Assembly: GCA_000231825.2 (NCBI GenBank)
Contig: JH720301.1
Location: forward strand, 858,874-922,873
Reading direction: 5' to 3'
DNA from: Tetrahymena elliotti 4EA
Taxonomy: Eukaryota; Ciliophora; Oligohymenophorea; Hymenostomatida; Tetrahymenidae
DNA: 64,000 nucleotides
The position numbers and the translations under genes were made by a program. Of this stretch, positions 1-11,352 are shown piece after piece. A model generated the notes under the pieces. The model was not told the origin of the DNA. It saw nothing but the letters and a program-made list of their open reading frames with translations, and made no database searches. The first letter of the stretch is position 1, and every line of letters starts with the position of its first letter.

Positions 1-821
1 AATACAATTTTATGTTTTTTATTAATAAAGTTACAATAAAAACTTTTGGTATTTTAGGTAAGCTTTTCTATTTTTTAAATTTTAAATTAAAAAAATCAAA
101 AAATTAATAAGAATTATATTAAAAATATTTAACCCTATTAGGATTTATCTCTGAAACTCAAATATATAATTTAAAATTTTTTGAGTAATTAGTTGAGTTT
201 TAATTTATTTAAATTATTATCTTCCCTTTATCTCAAAATATAGTTTGATTAATTATATTTAAAGCAAAAAAAAAAAAGTAAATTGTAACAAATAAAATCA
301 AAATTGTATTCTTAATTTAAAACTATCTTTAATTTTATATAACAATAAATTAAAAAAATAGATACCTAACAAAGAGGCTTATCCCTTTTCAATTAATATA
401 ATATTTGATTTAAAGTATTTTGAAATTATTTTTGATACTTAGGAAAAAAAAAGAAAAACAAATTTAGAAATTAAAATACTTGGAACTTCAACTTAATATT
501 TCCTAAGTTTATCACAGAAGAGGATTTATTGCTGTAACAAGAATGTTGACTTAATAAAAACAGAAGCTCAATTAAAAGTTTTAATAATTCAACTTTATAG
601 AAAAACTAATTTTGAAAGTTATCAACAAATGTTTCATTAAAGCTAATAAATATATTTTAAACATAAATATTCAACTTTTCCCTCTTTGATTTAGAATTCA
701 AAAAGTAAAAAGAATCAATCAGTATTAATTTCCATAAAGATTAAAAGTTTAATAATCAAACAAAATCTTTGATTAAATATATTATAAAAATAATTGCAAT
801 AAGGATAAAAAACCGTCAAAA
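1..821. other. AT-rich leader with a weak coding-like remnant
   Basis: No confident gene. On the plus strand about 471-777 reads in code 6 as a coding-like stretch rich in Lys, Gln and Ile (for example KNVDLIKTEAQLKVLIIQL), and a neighbouring frame gives a short LKYLELQLN-like stretch recalling the leucine-rich-like family downstream. It may be the decayed 3' end of another family copy or chance in AT-rich DNA. The last 114 bp are the 5' flank of the next gene and hold a motif repeated before its paralogue. Confidence 0.3.
708..725 (+). repeat. 18-bp upstream motif, copy 1 (recurs at 3144-3161)
   Basis: AAAAGAATCAATCAGTAT lies 114 bp before the start codon at 822. The same 18 bases occur at 3144-3161, 97 bp before the start at 3241. 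The surrounding flanks are otherwise diverged, so it is either a remnant of the duplication or a kept promoter or 5' leader element. Confidence 0.6.
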
Positions 822-2763
822 ATGATAAACGTTTTCTCCCTTAAAGCTCCTGTTTAAGCCTTAAATTATTATAATAATTACTTACTTTAATAAGACGAAG
901 GAAATTAATAAAATATAAATAAACTAGTAATTAGAATAAGTCGAGGAGAATCTAAATAATTTGATGAATTTCAAAATATGATAAATAAGATAGAATCAAT
1001 TTTAGAAATTGAAATGAGTGTTGATATTTCAGAATCAGATTAGGGTTATGAAATACTAAAGTATTTGGTTAATGTAGTTATCCCTAAGTATAAAAATACA
1101 TTGAAATAAATAACTTTCAACAACTTCCTAGTTTAAGCGAAAGATAAAAAACCATAAAATTTGACTTAAAATTACTTTCTGTAAATATTAGAAAACACAA
1201 ATTTGGAAATCATCTCTTTTGATCTGAAACTCTAAGAAAAAGGAACTCTCTAAAGTTTATTAGATTTTTTATAAATATTTAGCAAATAAAGTGATAAAAC
1301 TAACTTCATGATGCTAAATATTCAAATTTAGATTGATAAAACTTCAAAAAAATAATAAGATAGTCTTATTCAAATGCATAAATATCTTAGTTATATGAAG
1401 AATTTATAAGGTCTATCAATCGATTTAAAAGATTTAGGTTTATTTTAAATGTTATTTATTCCAAGCTATTTCTAAAATGAGTAAATTAAAAAAGCTTTAT
1501 CTTAATTTAAGCAACAATCATATGACTGTTACAAATGTTATTAATTGTATTTAATAACTTGGAAGCATACAAAGTAACTTAGAAAGCATGATTTATATTG
1601 ATTCTCTCCTAATAAATAGTCAATAATAGGGTAAATATGTTTAAGAAATGAAGAAATTTCAAAATCTAAAAGAACTTTATCTACAAGGGTTATCAATAAG
1701 TCAAAACTCAGGCAAATAATTTTTTTCTTTTTTTTCTTCTTATCACTAACTAGAAAAGCTTAACATAGATTTATATAATAATAAAAATTTAAATAACGAG
1801 GATTTCCATCATTTATTTTAAAGTATGAAAACTCTTACTAATTTGCATTCTATTTACCTAGTATTTCCTGCTAAAAAACATTTTTATAGTGACAAGACTA
1901 ATGTTAGTATAGCTTTAATAGATTTTCTGAAAACTCAAGAAAACTAACTCTAATCTTTGCAATTAGAGTTTGATGAATATTTTGAAAAATAAGACTATTT
2001 TTCTATTTCTGAAGCAATATGTTCATTAAACAATCTTAAGTTTCTAAATGTAAAAATCAGAAATTCCTCTTTTTAAATTAATTAAGGTGATTCAGAAAAT
2101 ATCTGGAATCAAAAGAATCCTGATATTTTTTGTACAGGATAGAATGATTTAATATGCTATTTAAACAATATGATACTTCTAAAGCAAAGTTCTGAAATGG
2201 AATCATTAGCAATCAATTATTTTGAAAATTGTGAATTCAAACAAGAATTCTTTGAAAAATTTACAAAAATGAAATCACTTGAAATAAACATTAAGACTTA
2301 TTATGTTAATCCAACCGAAATAATAAATGTAATTAAAGGGTTACAAATACACAGCTCGGGTAGTTTAAAAACTTTAATAATGTAATAGAAATATTTAGAA
2401 GAGGATTAGATATTTAAAATAACTAAAGTTTGTAAGGATTTTAATAAGTTAAAATTCGTTGTTTATAATCTAAAGGCAGTATATTTGAAATAATTATTTG
2501 AAGATAACCCTTTTCTTCAAATGTTAGAAATAGAAGAGAGAGATCCTCAATTATTTTTTTCGAGTGAGCATGATAAATAAATTTGCATGAATACAAATTA
2601 TTTAACTGAGTTCTATTTAAAGTATTACTAATAGAAGAAATAAAATCATTTAACTAGTTTAAGGTACTCTGAAGTTCTTCAAAGGATAGTTTATTAAAAA
2701 CTAATTTAACCATAAATTATGTATAAGCCTTACTCATCTCACTTAGATTTAGTATTAAATTGA
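822..2763 (+). pseudogene. Leucine-rich-like protein, upstream paralogue, frame-broken
   Basis: Paralogue of the intact gene at 3241-5205. It starts MINVFSLKAPVQ and keeps the same hallmarks: LKYLVNVVIPKYKNTLKQIT, LKNLQGLSIDLKDLGL, NLKELYLQGL and a C-terminus ending DLVLN. From 822 the frame is open to a TGA at 1599-1601 (259 aa), but the family sequence leaves that frame between 1443 and 1455 and continues in the +1 frame to the matching TGA at 2761-2763. Against the paralogue, the stretch from the shared GGTTTA to the shared AAAATG is 43 nt instead of 51, a net 8-nt deletion, so this is not a simple homopolymer miscount. No convincing GT-AG intron spans the break; nearby donors are atypical GTTTAT or GTCTAT. 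It is probably a recent pseudogene or makes a truncated protein. Function unknown, no catalytic motif seen. Confidence 0.72.
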
Positions 2764-3240
2764 TTATTAGATAGTTTAGTAAATAATTTTTATTACAAAG
2801 CAATTTTGTTAAACTATTTTGTGTTATAATAAAACCTTAAAACTATTAGTATTTTAACAACTTTTAATTTGTTGTTTATTTAGATATTTAGGTTTAAATT
2901 TTTTAATTAAAATTTTATTTGCATTCTAAAAATAATTTTGAGTAAAATTATCAATTAAAACTTTTAAACTTTTTAATTATTTTAAATGACCTTAATAAAA
3001 TTGTTTTCATCTCTATTTAAATAAATGATTGAAATAATCAAATAAGGATAGGAAATAATAATTTTTTTATGAAATAAATTTATTCATCAAATTCTGCATG
3101 AATTTACCTCTCAAAAAATAGAATTTCAAAATTTTAGATTGAGAAAAGAATCAATCAGTATCAAAGATAAAAAAAATTGAATTTTGAAATCCTAAACAAT
3201 TATTTATTTAACAAAAATAAATACTTAATAAAATAACCTA
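2764..3240. other. Spacer between the two leucine-rich-like paralogues
   Basis: AT-rich, no coding-like frame seen. Holds the 3' flank of the broken copy and the 5' flank of the intact copy. Confidence 0.5.
3144..3161 (+). repeat. 18-bp upstream motif, copy 2
   Basis: Identical to 708-725. It sits 97 bp before the start codon at 3241, in the same position relative to the gene as copy 1. Confidence 0.6.
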
Positions 3241-5205
3241 ATGATAGACATTTTCTCAGTTTAACCTCCTAGTAAATTTATAATTTATACAAACATTTCC
3301 TAATTTAGATATGATTAGTAGCATTTACAAAACTTAAATCAGTTAAAAATTGATCTGAAATCTAATGAAGTTGTAGATTTTGATAAATTTTAGAATTTCA
3401 TAAATGAAGTAGATCATATTTCAGAACTATCAATCGATATTGATATCTCATAATAACATGAAGTTTATGAAGTATTCAACTATTTGTTCAATACAATCCT
3501 CCCTAAGTACAAAAATAATCTCAAAAAAATTACTTTTAATAGATTTAACATCTAAGAAAAAGATAAAAGGTCAACAAATTTAGCTAAAAGCTATTTAGTT
3601 TAAATAGTAGAAATATTAATTAATTTAGAAGTTGTTTCTTTTGAGTTGAAAAATTTAGACAAAGAAGGAAAAAGTTTACATGTTTTATTTGATTTTTTAT
3701 CAATATTTAGCAAAGAAAGTGAAAAGGTCATATTCAAGATGCTAAATATCAAGATAGTGTTTGATAAAACCATTAGAAAGTTATAAGATCTTCTAAAATA
3801 GATGCCAAAATGTCTTAGTTATTTGAAGAATTTAGAAGGTCTTTCATTTGATTTAAATAATTTAGGTTTAGATTAGTAATATTTTTAGGATTTATTCTAG
3901 ACAATATCTAAAATGAATAGATTAAATAAATTATTTATGAATATTGGTAACAATCGTTTGACAATAAATAATAGCATTAAATGTATTTAACAACTTGGAA
4001 GTATATCCAATAATATTCAAAGCCTGATTTACTTAGACTATCAAGTTGTAGGTGCATAATGCATATAAGCATTTACTTAAGGAATGAAAAAATTTAATAA
4101 TCTAAAAGAACTGTATTTACAAGGATTACAATTAGGTCAAAATTTAGGAGAATAATTCTTTTCTATATTTTCTTTTTACTCTCAATTAGAAAAGCTTAAT
4201 TTAGATTTATATTATTCAGATAAATTGTTTGAAGAAGATTTTGGTTAATTTGTCAAAAATATGAAATCTCTCACTAATCTGCATTCCCTCTTTCTAACAC
4301 TCCCATATTTTAAGCCTCAATAATAGTAAAAATCTAATTTTTGCTAAGGTTTAGTTAGGCTCATTTAAAATTTTGAAAACTAGCTTTAATCTTTATAATT
4401 AGAACTTAACTAATAATATGATTTAAATGATAGTAATTAAATTGCTGAAGCAGTATGTTAACTTAAAAATTTAAAATATTTATAAATAAAGTTAGGAATT
4501 TCTTATATTTAAAGTCAACAAATTGATGAAGAAACAATTTGGAATCAAAAATTACCATAAATTGTTTATTATTCATCTAATGTATCTACTATTGAATTGA
4601 TAAAAGTTTTATACAATAAAATTATGCTTAAGCAAAATTCTGAAATGGAATCTTTAACAATAGAATATTCTGATAAATATGAATTTAAAGAAGGAGACTA
4701 TGAAAAATTTACATAAATTAAATATCTTTGTGTAAAGCTTAATGTATTTCAAATAAATTATTTTAAGTTAATCAAAATAATGCAGGAGATAAAATTTCAC
4801 AGCACAAATTACTTAAAAACCCTTACTTTTCCAAATAGAATTTTAGAATGGTCAAAAATAACTGAAATATGTCAAAATTGCAAGTGTCTTTCATTTTTAA
4901 GCATGAATGTTGAAAGAATAGAACCTCAATTTTTGGAATCTCTATTAAAAGATTAACCTTTCCTTCAAAAGCTATTTATAAATGAGAATGCTTATTTTTT
5001 TTAGAGTTTTGATTATGATTTGTTAATTATTTAGAACTCAAATTATTTAACTGAATTAAAAGTAGGAAGACAATAAACTATTTATCATAAGGTTCCTAGA
5101 GAGAGATATGTTAACATTCTTCAAATTATAATATATTAAAAATTAATATAACCACAAATTATTTACAAACCTTAGTAATCTCACTTTGATTTAGTCTTAA
5201 ATTGA
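3241..5205 (+). CDS. Leucine-rich-like ciliate protein (intact paralogue)
   Basis: Single exon, 654 aa, start MIDIFSVQPPSK, stop TGA at 5203-5205. The protein is Leu/Asn/Lys-rich with repeated segments of the kind LKNLEGLSFDLNNLGL (around residue 200) and LKELYLQGLQLGQN (around residue 288), then LEKLNLDLYY and LKYLQIKLGIS. These resemble irregular leucine-rich or RNI-like repeats but lack a strict LRR consensus, so the fold is inferred. No signal peptide, membrane segment or kinase domain is apparent. It lies head to tail with a frame-broken copy at 822-2763. Large lineage-specific families of such proteins are common in Tetrahymena and their roles are mostly unknown. The start is supported by the position and sequence shared with the paralogue (MINVFS versus MIDIFS). 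Confidence 0.85.
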
Positions 5206-6034
5206 AGAATTAAATAAATCATTATAATAGATTTCCTAATTGCAAATAAAAATATCTCACTTTTTATCAATTTTAGATTTTAAGTTTATAAATATATATG
5301 GATACTTTAAATGAAGTAATATTTGTTTTTATTACTATCAAAATAGATCTCAAATTTTGAAATTCCTGGCTTTAATATAAAGTTGACTGAATATTTGAGT
5401 TTTAAAGGGATTTAAAATTTTAAATATTTGAAAATGAATTAATTTTTGATAAAATAATATTTCTCATCAATTACTTGCTTTTTCTTTATTTATAAAAAAA
5501 TGAAATTTTTTAGTTACAACAAGCTATTTAGGTTTTTGATCATATAAAATTTGTTTCTTAATTTTGAATGATAATCAATTATATAAATTAAAAGGTGAAA
5601 AATCTTTGCTTGATGTATTTTATGATGTTATTTTCTTTTTTTGAATTGTTTTAATTTTTGATTTTATTAATATTTTAAACACCACAATATTTTTATTTTA
5701 AATTCTCTTCAATTTGTTAAATGTTAAAAAATTGTTTGAATAGAAATTAAAAATGTTGCAAAAAAAATATTCAAAGAAATGGCACTCTTAAAAATTAAAA
5801 AAAAAATTTTAGATTAAATAAGATATTTATTGGTGGTTAAAAACATTTAATGTTTCTGTTATTTTTCTTCTTTTGTTGGAATTTTTATAATTACTTGTGA
5901 ATTAAATATAAATCTTGTTTTAAATATTAGCAACGAATTCTTAAATTGTTAATTTTTTTAAAGAAAAATCAAAAAGTGCTTGTTGTTTCTTATTCTCAAA
6001 TTTCTACCTCTAATTCCAACTAAATAAATTTTAC
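5206..6034. other. Intergenic, AT-rich
   Basis: Nothing coding-like recognised on either strand. Contains the 5' flank of the hydrolase gene. Confidence 0.5.
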
Positions 6035-8235
6035 ATGAACCTCAATTTTATACTTTTTCCTGCACCTAAAAAGAAATATACACTTGAGCAACATAAGGTA
6101 ATTAATTTAACTGCTATAAAAATTAAATTAATGATTTTAACATAGGGAGAGCTTATATGGATTCCAAAATTAGTTTATGATGATTTAGATTGTTGTAGAG
6201 CTAATCCTAAAAATGTTAATAATTTTTTTGAAAACAAACCAAAAATGAATGAGTAAATTAAGCATCAAAGATGTTAATCATAGAGCTCACTCCCTTTTAA
6301 GAATGGTATTGGTTATCATAATAGGAATAATAATACTTCAGTACATCAAGTTAGTTTTAATAAAACTTTAAACACAAGAATTGATTTTTTTAGAAATCCT
6401 GTTAAATAAAATGATGTAATGGATAAATCATATATTGAAGCAGAGACTTTTATTATTCATAATGATGGAAATGAAGAATATAATTTAGATATAACATAAG
6501 AAGAAAAGATTCTAAGCTCAATACAAAAAACATCTTCAATTAAACTTCACTCAAAGCCTTAAGCTAAATAGCAAGTGAGTGATTATTAGTAAAAAGGTAC
6601 AAAAAAAGTATTTAATTTACTGAATAGATAAGATCCAGATTTATCAACTTAAAATAAATCATTTTAACCTAATATGATGAATGATTAAGCTAATTAGTCC
6701 TTCTAAAGCTGTAGTTTTCTTAATGAATGTTTAGATGAAGTTAATTAAGAAGAATTTAATTTGTAATCTCCTAAGAATGTTCAAAATTATATATCTAAAA
6801 TATTTTTAAATAGTGAAATATTTTCTGCTAGGTCAAAGGCATCTTGTTTGACAAATCATACAACTTCTGTTTCAGCTAAAATCAGCAATTAAAATTCAGT
6901 AGATAAATCCTGGAATATAAAAAGCTAATTTATGCATGATTCAGACATATTTAATTATTCTCAAGTCAGAGATGAAGGTTAGCATTAAGCTTAACAAAGG
7001 TAGCCCTTCAATTAAATTTAGAATAATGGTAAATTGATCAATCACTAGAGCTCAAGATAATTATCATCAACAAAACCTAATTAATAAAATTTTTAATCTA
7101 AAGCTTTTGGTTAAATATAGTAAAATAGAGATTAAAAGTTACAAAGCCATTATATTTAAAGTAGCTTGAATTAAAATAATAAACCATAATAAATTATAAA
7201 CTAAAATCAACAACAAAGAAATGGATTTGGAAGTTTAAATTATATTTATAATTCTAAAAGTATTTTAAATTAAAATTTAAATCTTTTTTAGCCTAAAGAT
7301 TAAAAATAAAATTAGTATTCTTCAATTCTAAAATCAAAGCTAAATCTTTAATTAGAATATTCAAATAATTTAAATTATAATGAGAAATAAAAGTATATTC
7401 CTTGTTTATTTTTGAAAAGCCACTAACCATCCAATTATGTTTTAATTTATTTTCATGGAAATGGAGAAGATATATCTCTTTCTTATGAATTGACAGATCA
7501 TCTTAGAAATACATTAAAAGTAAGATTCTTAATTTTAAGAAAATTTATTTTATTTTTTTATTTTAAAGTTAAATGTCCTTGCAGTAGAGTATTAAGGATA
7601 TGGAATATATGAAGGTGATCCTGATGAGGATTAAATACTTAATGATACTTAATATGTTTACAATTTTTTAACAGAAAAATTAAATTATAGCTATAAAAAT
7701 ATTATTGTTTTGGGAAGGTCTATTGGAACAGGACCTGCAACTTGGTTAGCTGCAAATAAAAAAGTTGGAGGGCTAATTTTAGTATCACCATTTACATCAA
7801 TAAGAGGAGTTGCTAAACATGTTGCTGGTTCATTTGCACAGCATCTTATAAAAGAAAGATTTGTCAATATAGAAAATATTAAAAAAGTAGTTTGTCCAAC
7901 ATTTATTGTCCATGGATAAAAAGATAAATTGATTCCTTACTAATAAAGCTAAGAACTATTAGGTAATATTTTTTTTAGATTAACTTTCTTTTAATTTATA
8001 ATATAATTTAGATTACTGCAAAGGACCTTGCTAGCTCATTATGCCAAAAAAAATGACTCATGTTGAACTAAATTTTTACTAAGATTTGTCTAGTCCACTT
8101 CATTCGTTCTTTATAAAAAATGGAATAAACATAAAATTAGATAATTCAATGTTGACATATTAGAAATACATATAAATCCCTAGTTAATTATTTAGTTAAC
8201 CAATTGTATAAAAGTAAAGCTTAGGTTGTTATTGA
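6035..8235 (+). CDS. ABHD17/BEM46-like serine hydrolase with long internal insert
   Basis: Four exons (6035-6097, 6146-7519, 7569-7962, 8012-8235), introns of 48, 49 and 49 bp, 684 aa. The N-terminus MNLNFILFPAPKKKYTLEQH followed by ELIWIPK matches the usual start of this family. About 400 Gln/Asn/Ser-rich residues then separate it from the hydrolase core, which begins near residue 430 with NYVLIYFHGNGEDISL. Catalytic residues are visible: nucleophile Ser530 in GRSIGTGP, Asp598 in VHGQKDKLIP and His627 in KKMTHVELNF after the last intron. ABHD17 proteins remove palmitate from membrane proteins; BEM46/ABHD13 relatives are less well defined. The substrate here is inferred only. The usual N-terminal Cys cluster for membrane anchoring is not obvious. 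Low-complexity inserts are typical of ciliates, but this one is longer than the whole of a typical family member. Confidence 0.9.
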
Positions 8236-9046
8236 TAAATTTTAGAAAATCTCAATAAATTTATTTTTCCATTTTACATCATCATTTTTTTATTAAAATA
8301 TTTTTCTTTTATTTTAGTTAACAAAATTATTTTAATTTAATTAAATGATAATTGAATTCATTTTTTAATTAAATTTATTATTTTACAAAAATGAAACATA
8401 AATTAGATAACTAACATTTTTTATTAATTTAAATTAAATTATTCATTGTTTATTTTTTATCTAATGCAGAAATTGAAATAATTTTTAAATGAAATTTATT
8501 ATTTTAAAAGTGTGAAACATATAAATTTTGGTATTTTATATTTATTTTTTAATAATATTTTTTATTTTAAAATTTATTAATTTGTTTGCAAATCTTTTTA
8601 TTAATTTACTGAAAAAACTTTTTAAATCAAATTTGTTATTTTACAAAATGAAATTAATAAATTATATTCAATTCTAATAATTTTTTATGTTATTATTTTG
8701 TTTGTTTATTGAATTTAAAATAATTAAAAGTTGTTTTTTGTATCAAATTTATTATTTTTCAAAAATATAATGAAGCTTTAATTTAATTTTTTAGAAAAAT
8801 GTTTATTTTTAGATTGAATTTAAGAAATTAAAGTTTATATCCATTTATTATTTTTCAAAAAAATTATATATTTTATAAAAACAATACAATATAGTAAATT
8901 CTCGATGAAACAATTAATTTTGTTGGTCAACTCTTTCCTATTCAGCTTACAACTTTTAATTTTGATTGATTAGTTTTATGGCTTTCTAATGTGAGTTGAT
9001 TTTTTATAAAAGAATTTCTTTTCTTTTTTTAATTTATTAAAGGACT
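8236..9046. other. Convergent intergenic region
   Basis: Lies between the ends of two convergent genes. Extremely AT-rich with short repeated motifs of the type TTTATTATTTTAC; no gene recognised. Confidence 0.5.
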
Positions 9047-9991
9047 TCAATATTTTTAAGTATAGATAGTGTAGGGCTATTGAACACCGTATACAGGTTA
9101 AATATTCAAAACGGGAGCTTGAACTTGAGGAATAGCTGCAGCTAAAGCTTAGCCCATAGGTGATGCAGCGTGAATAGTTTGCATGAATTAGTTTTGTTAT
9201 TACATTTACTATTAAACAGTAGGAACATAGTAAACCTAAGGTTGATTAACAAAACCATACTCCTATCTAAATTATTGGGGTCCTTATCTTACAAGACTAA
9301 TTAAATTTGGATTCTTAATATTGAATTCAATGTAATATCCTTCCCAATCTAAGGCAAAAGTTCCCATGTAAACACACATAAAAACTACACCAAGGTACTC
9401 TGAAATGTTATTGTAATAAGGAATATTTTTATTTTCCAAAACAAGGAGACCAATATCACAAAGGTTGATTAATATCTTAATATAGAAGCTATTTTCATTG
9501 ATAACATTTTCATTTTTGCATTTGAATTAGATAAATGTAATAGTATTAATCAAGAAATTAATCATGGTTGTTACAAAGAATCCTGATGCGCAGCTTCCAT
9601 GTAAACTTTTATTCATTTTTCCAGTGTCAATAGTTGCAGTACTCAAAATAAACAAAATTCCTGAAGCTATACCAATTATTGCTTGCAATATTGGGAAAAT
9701 CAAGGTAACTCCAGCTTCACTAGCCTTTTATTTGATCCAGACATACTCAATCAACCAAATTATTATGATGAAAAGAGCTGCACCTTCTTCTGTAATACGA
9801 AAAACTATGTATTGAGGATAGTGATTAGAGTTGTTTGTTATTGATGCTTGAGGAAAAGGTGGTTGGGAACCTTGAATTTAAGCAGCTACATAACTGAATA
9901 CAATACCAAAAATAGCACTGATTATCACTGCTTTAGGAATGTGTGAAACTTTTAAGCTTCCTTAAAATGGAGCTGAGCTTTTTTTGTTCAT
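9047..9991 (-). CDS. DRAM/Frag1/Sfk1-like six-pass membrane protein
   Basis: Single exon, 314 aa, starting MNKKSSAPFQGS and ending IYTQKY. Six hydrophobic segments are visible, roughly residues 17-37, 70-88, 97-123, 139-158, 172-187 and 198-220. The segment NNISEYLGVVFMCVYMGTF matches the signature helix of the DRAM/TMEM150/Frag1 family, where a Ser-Glu-Tyr/Leu start is typical. The long first loop (residues 38-65) ending near the second helix also fits. Family members act at the plasma membrane, Golgi or lysosome in PI4-kinase recruitment, GPI-lipid remodelling or autophagy; which applies here is unknown. A Gln/Pro-rich cytosolic tail of about 80 residues follows the last helix. The downstream gene on the same strand is over 1.3 kb away, so expression is probably independent. 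Confidence 0.75.
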
Positions 9992-11352
9992 TTTAAGTTT
10001 CAAATTATTGAAATTGGTTACTTTCTTTAATTTAATTTAATTTTTATCACTATTTTGATTAATTCACTTTTTTAAAGTCAAATTTTCCTTTTTCTTTTTA
10101 TTTGTTTCTTATTTTAGATATCTATTTATTTTTTTGTGGTAATATTTCCTTCTTCAAATCCATTTATCAAATTAGAAAAGTGACGACAATTAAATCTTAA
10201 ATTCCATCATTTTCCTTCATCCCTAAAAAATCTTTTTGATCACATGAATCATCAAATTGATTCATTAAAAAATATATTTGGTTTTAAAAGATTTATCTAA
10301 CAAATTTTAATCTTTCTCTTTGAATATTTAATTAAAATTTTTATTTTCTAATTAACCAAAAATTCATAAAAAGCCATTTTAATTAATTGATCAATTTTTT
10401 TTAAGCAACCTTTAAAATAATTCTATTAAAATTAAATTTATATCAAATAATAAACAAAGTATTTCTAATACTTAATTGTTAAAAACGTTAAATTTTCATA
10501 TCAATTTATAAAAAATTATATAAAAAATATCCTAAACTAAAGACTCAATCTTAAATTTTTAATAAGGAAGTGAAGTGGATAACTAAAAAAATATTTTTCC
10601 AAGTATTTTTGTTAAAATAAATAAATCTCCAAACAAATAAATACAAAATTAACATTTTTTTTATTTCGGAAAGTATTTTTAGTTTTCTACATATATTTAA
10701 AACATCCAATCTATTATTTAGGTAAGGAATTAATTATTTAATAAAAATATAATAAAAGTTAATATTTGTAATTCAACTTTTTATTCTCAAAAAATGAAAT
10801 CAAATTTTAATGAAAAAATCTTTTGGAATTATCATAATTGTTTTTGATTAGAAACAATATTCATTTAGTTAATTTTTATTAATAGTAAGTGAACTACAAA
10901 TTAGAGGTTTGTTTTTAAATAAGGGTATTTAAAATAAATTTCTATTACTTTGCGTTTCATACAAAAAGCAATTTAACTTAAATTTATCTTTTTTTAATTT
11001 TTTGTATATTTCCAAAATTTTTAGGGGAAAACTGATTGATCAAAATTTTATTTAAATCGAGTAAAAAAATTTCTACTAATTTCAAATTACCAAATTATTT
11101 TATTTTTTTTCAAATAAAATTTATTGAATAAAATAAATTCAAAAATTATGATAAAACATATGAAATAAAACTAAATTTTTTAATGATATTCAGTTTAAAA
11201 AAAATAAATAAATTTTAAAAATATCATTTAAACCAAAAAACATTTTGGATATTTAGAATTTGTCTGTAAATCTAAAAATATTAAATTTAAGAAAAGATAA
11301 TTTTTTGGAAGATATAAGTACATATTTTAAAAATATATTTTTTAATTCTTTC
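9992..11352. other. Intergenic, AT-rich
   Basis: 1.36 kb between two minus-strand genes: 3' flank of the kleisin gene and 5' flank of the DRAM-like gene. No convincing coding frame; the open frame about 11253-11352 on the minus strand is just past the kleisin stop. Confidence 0.5.
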
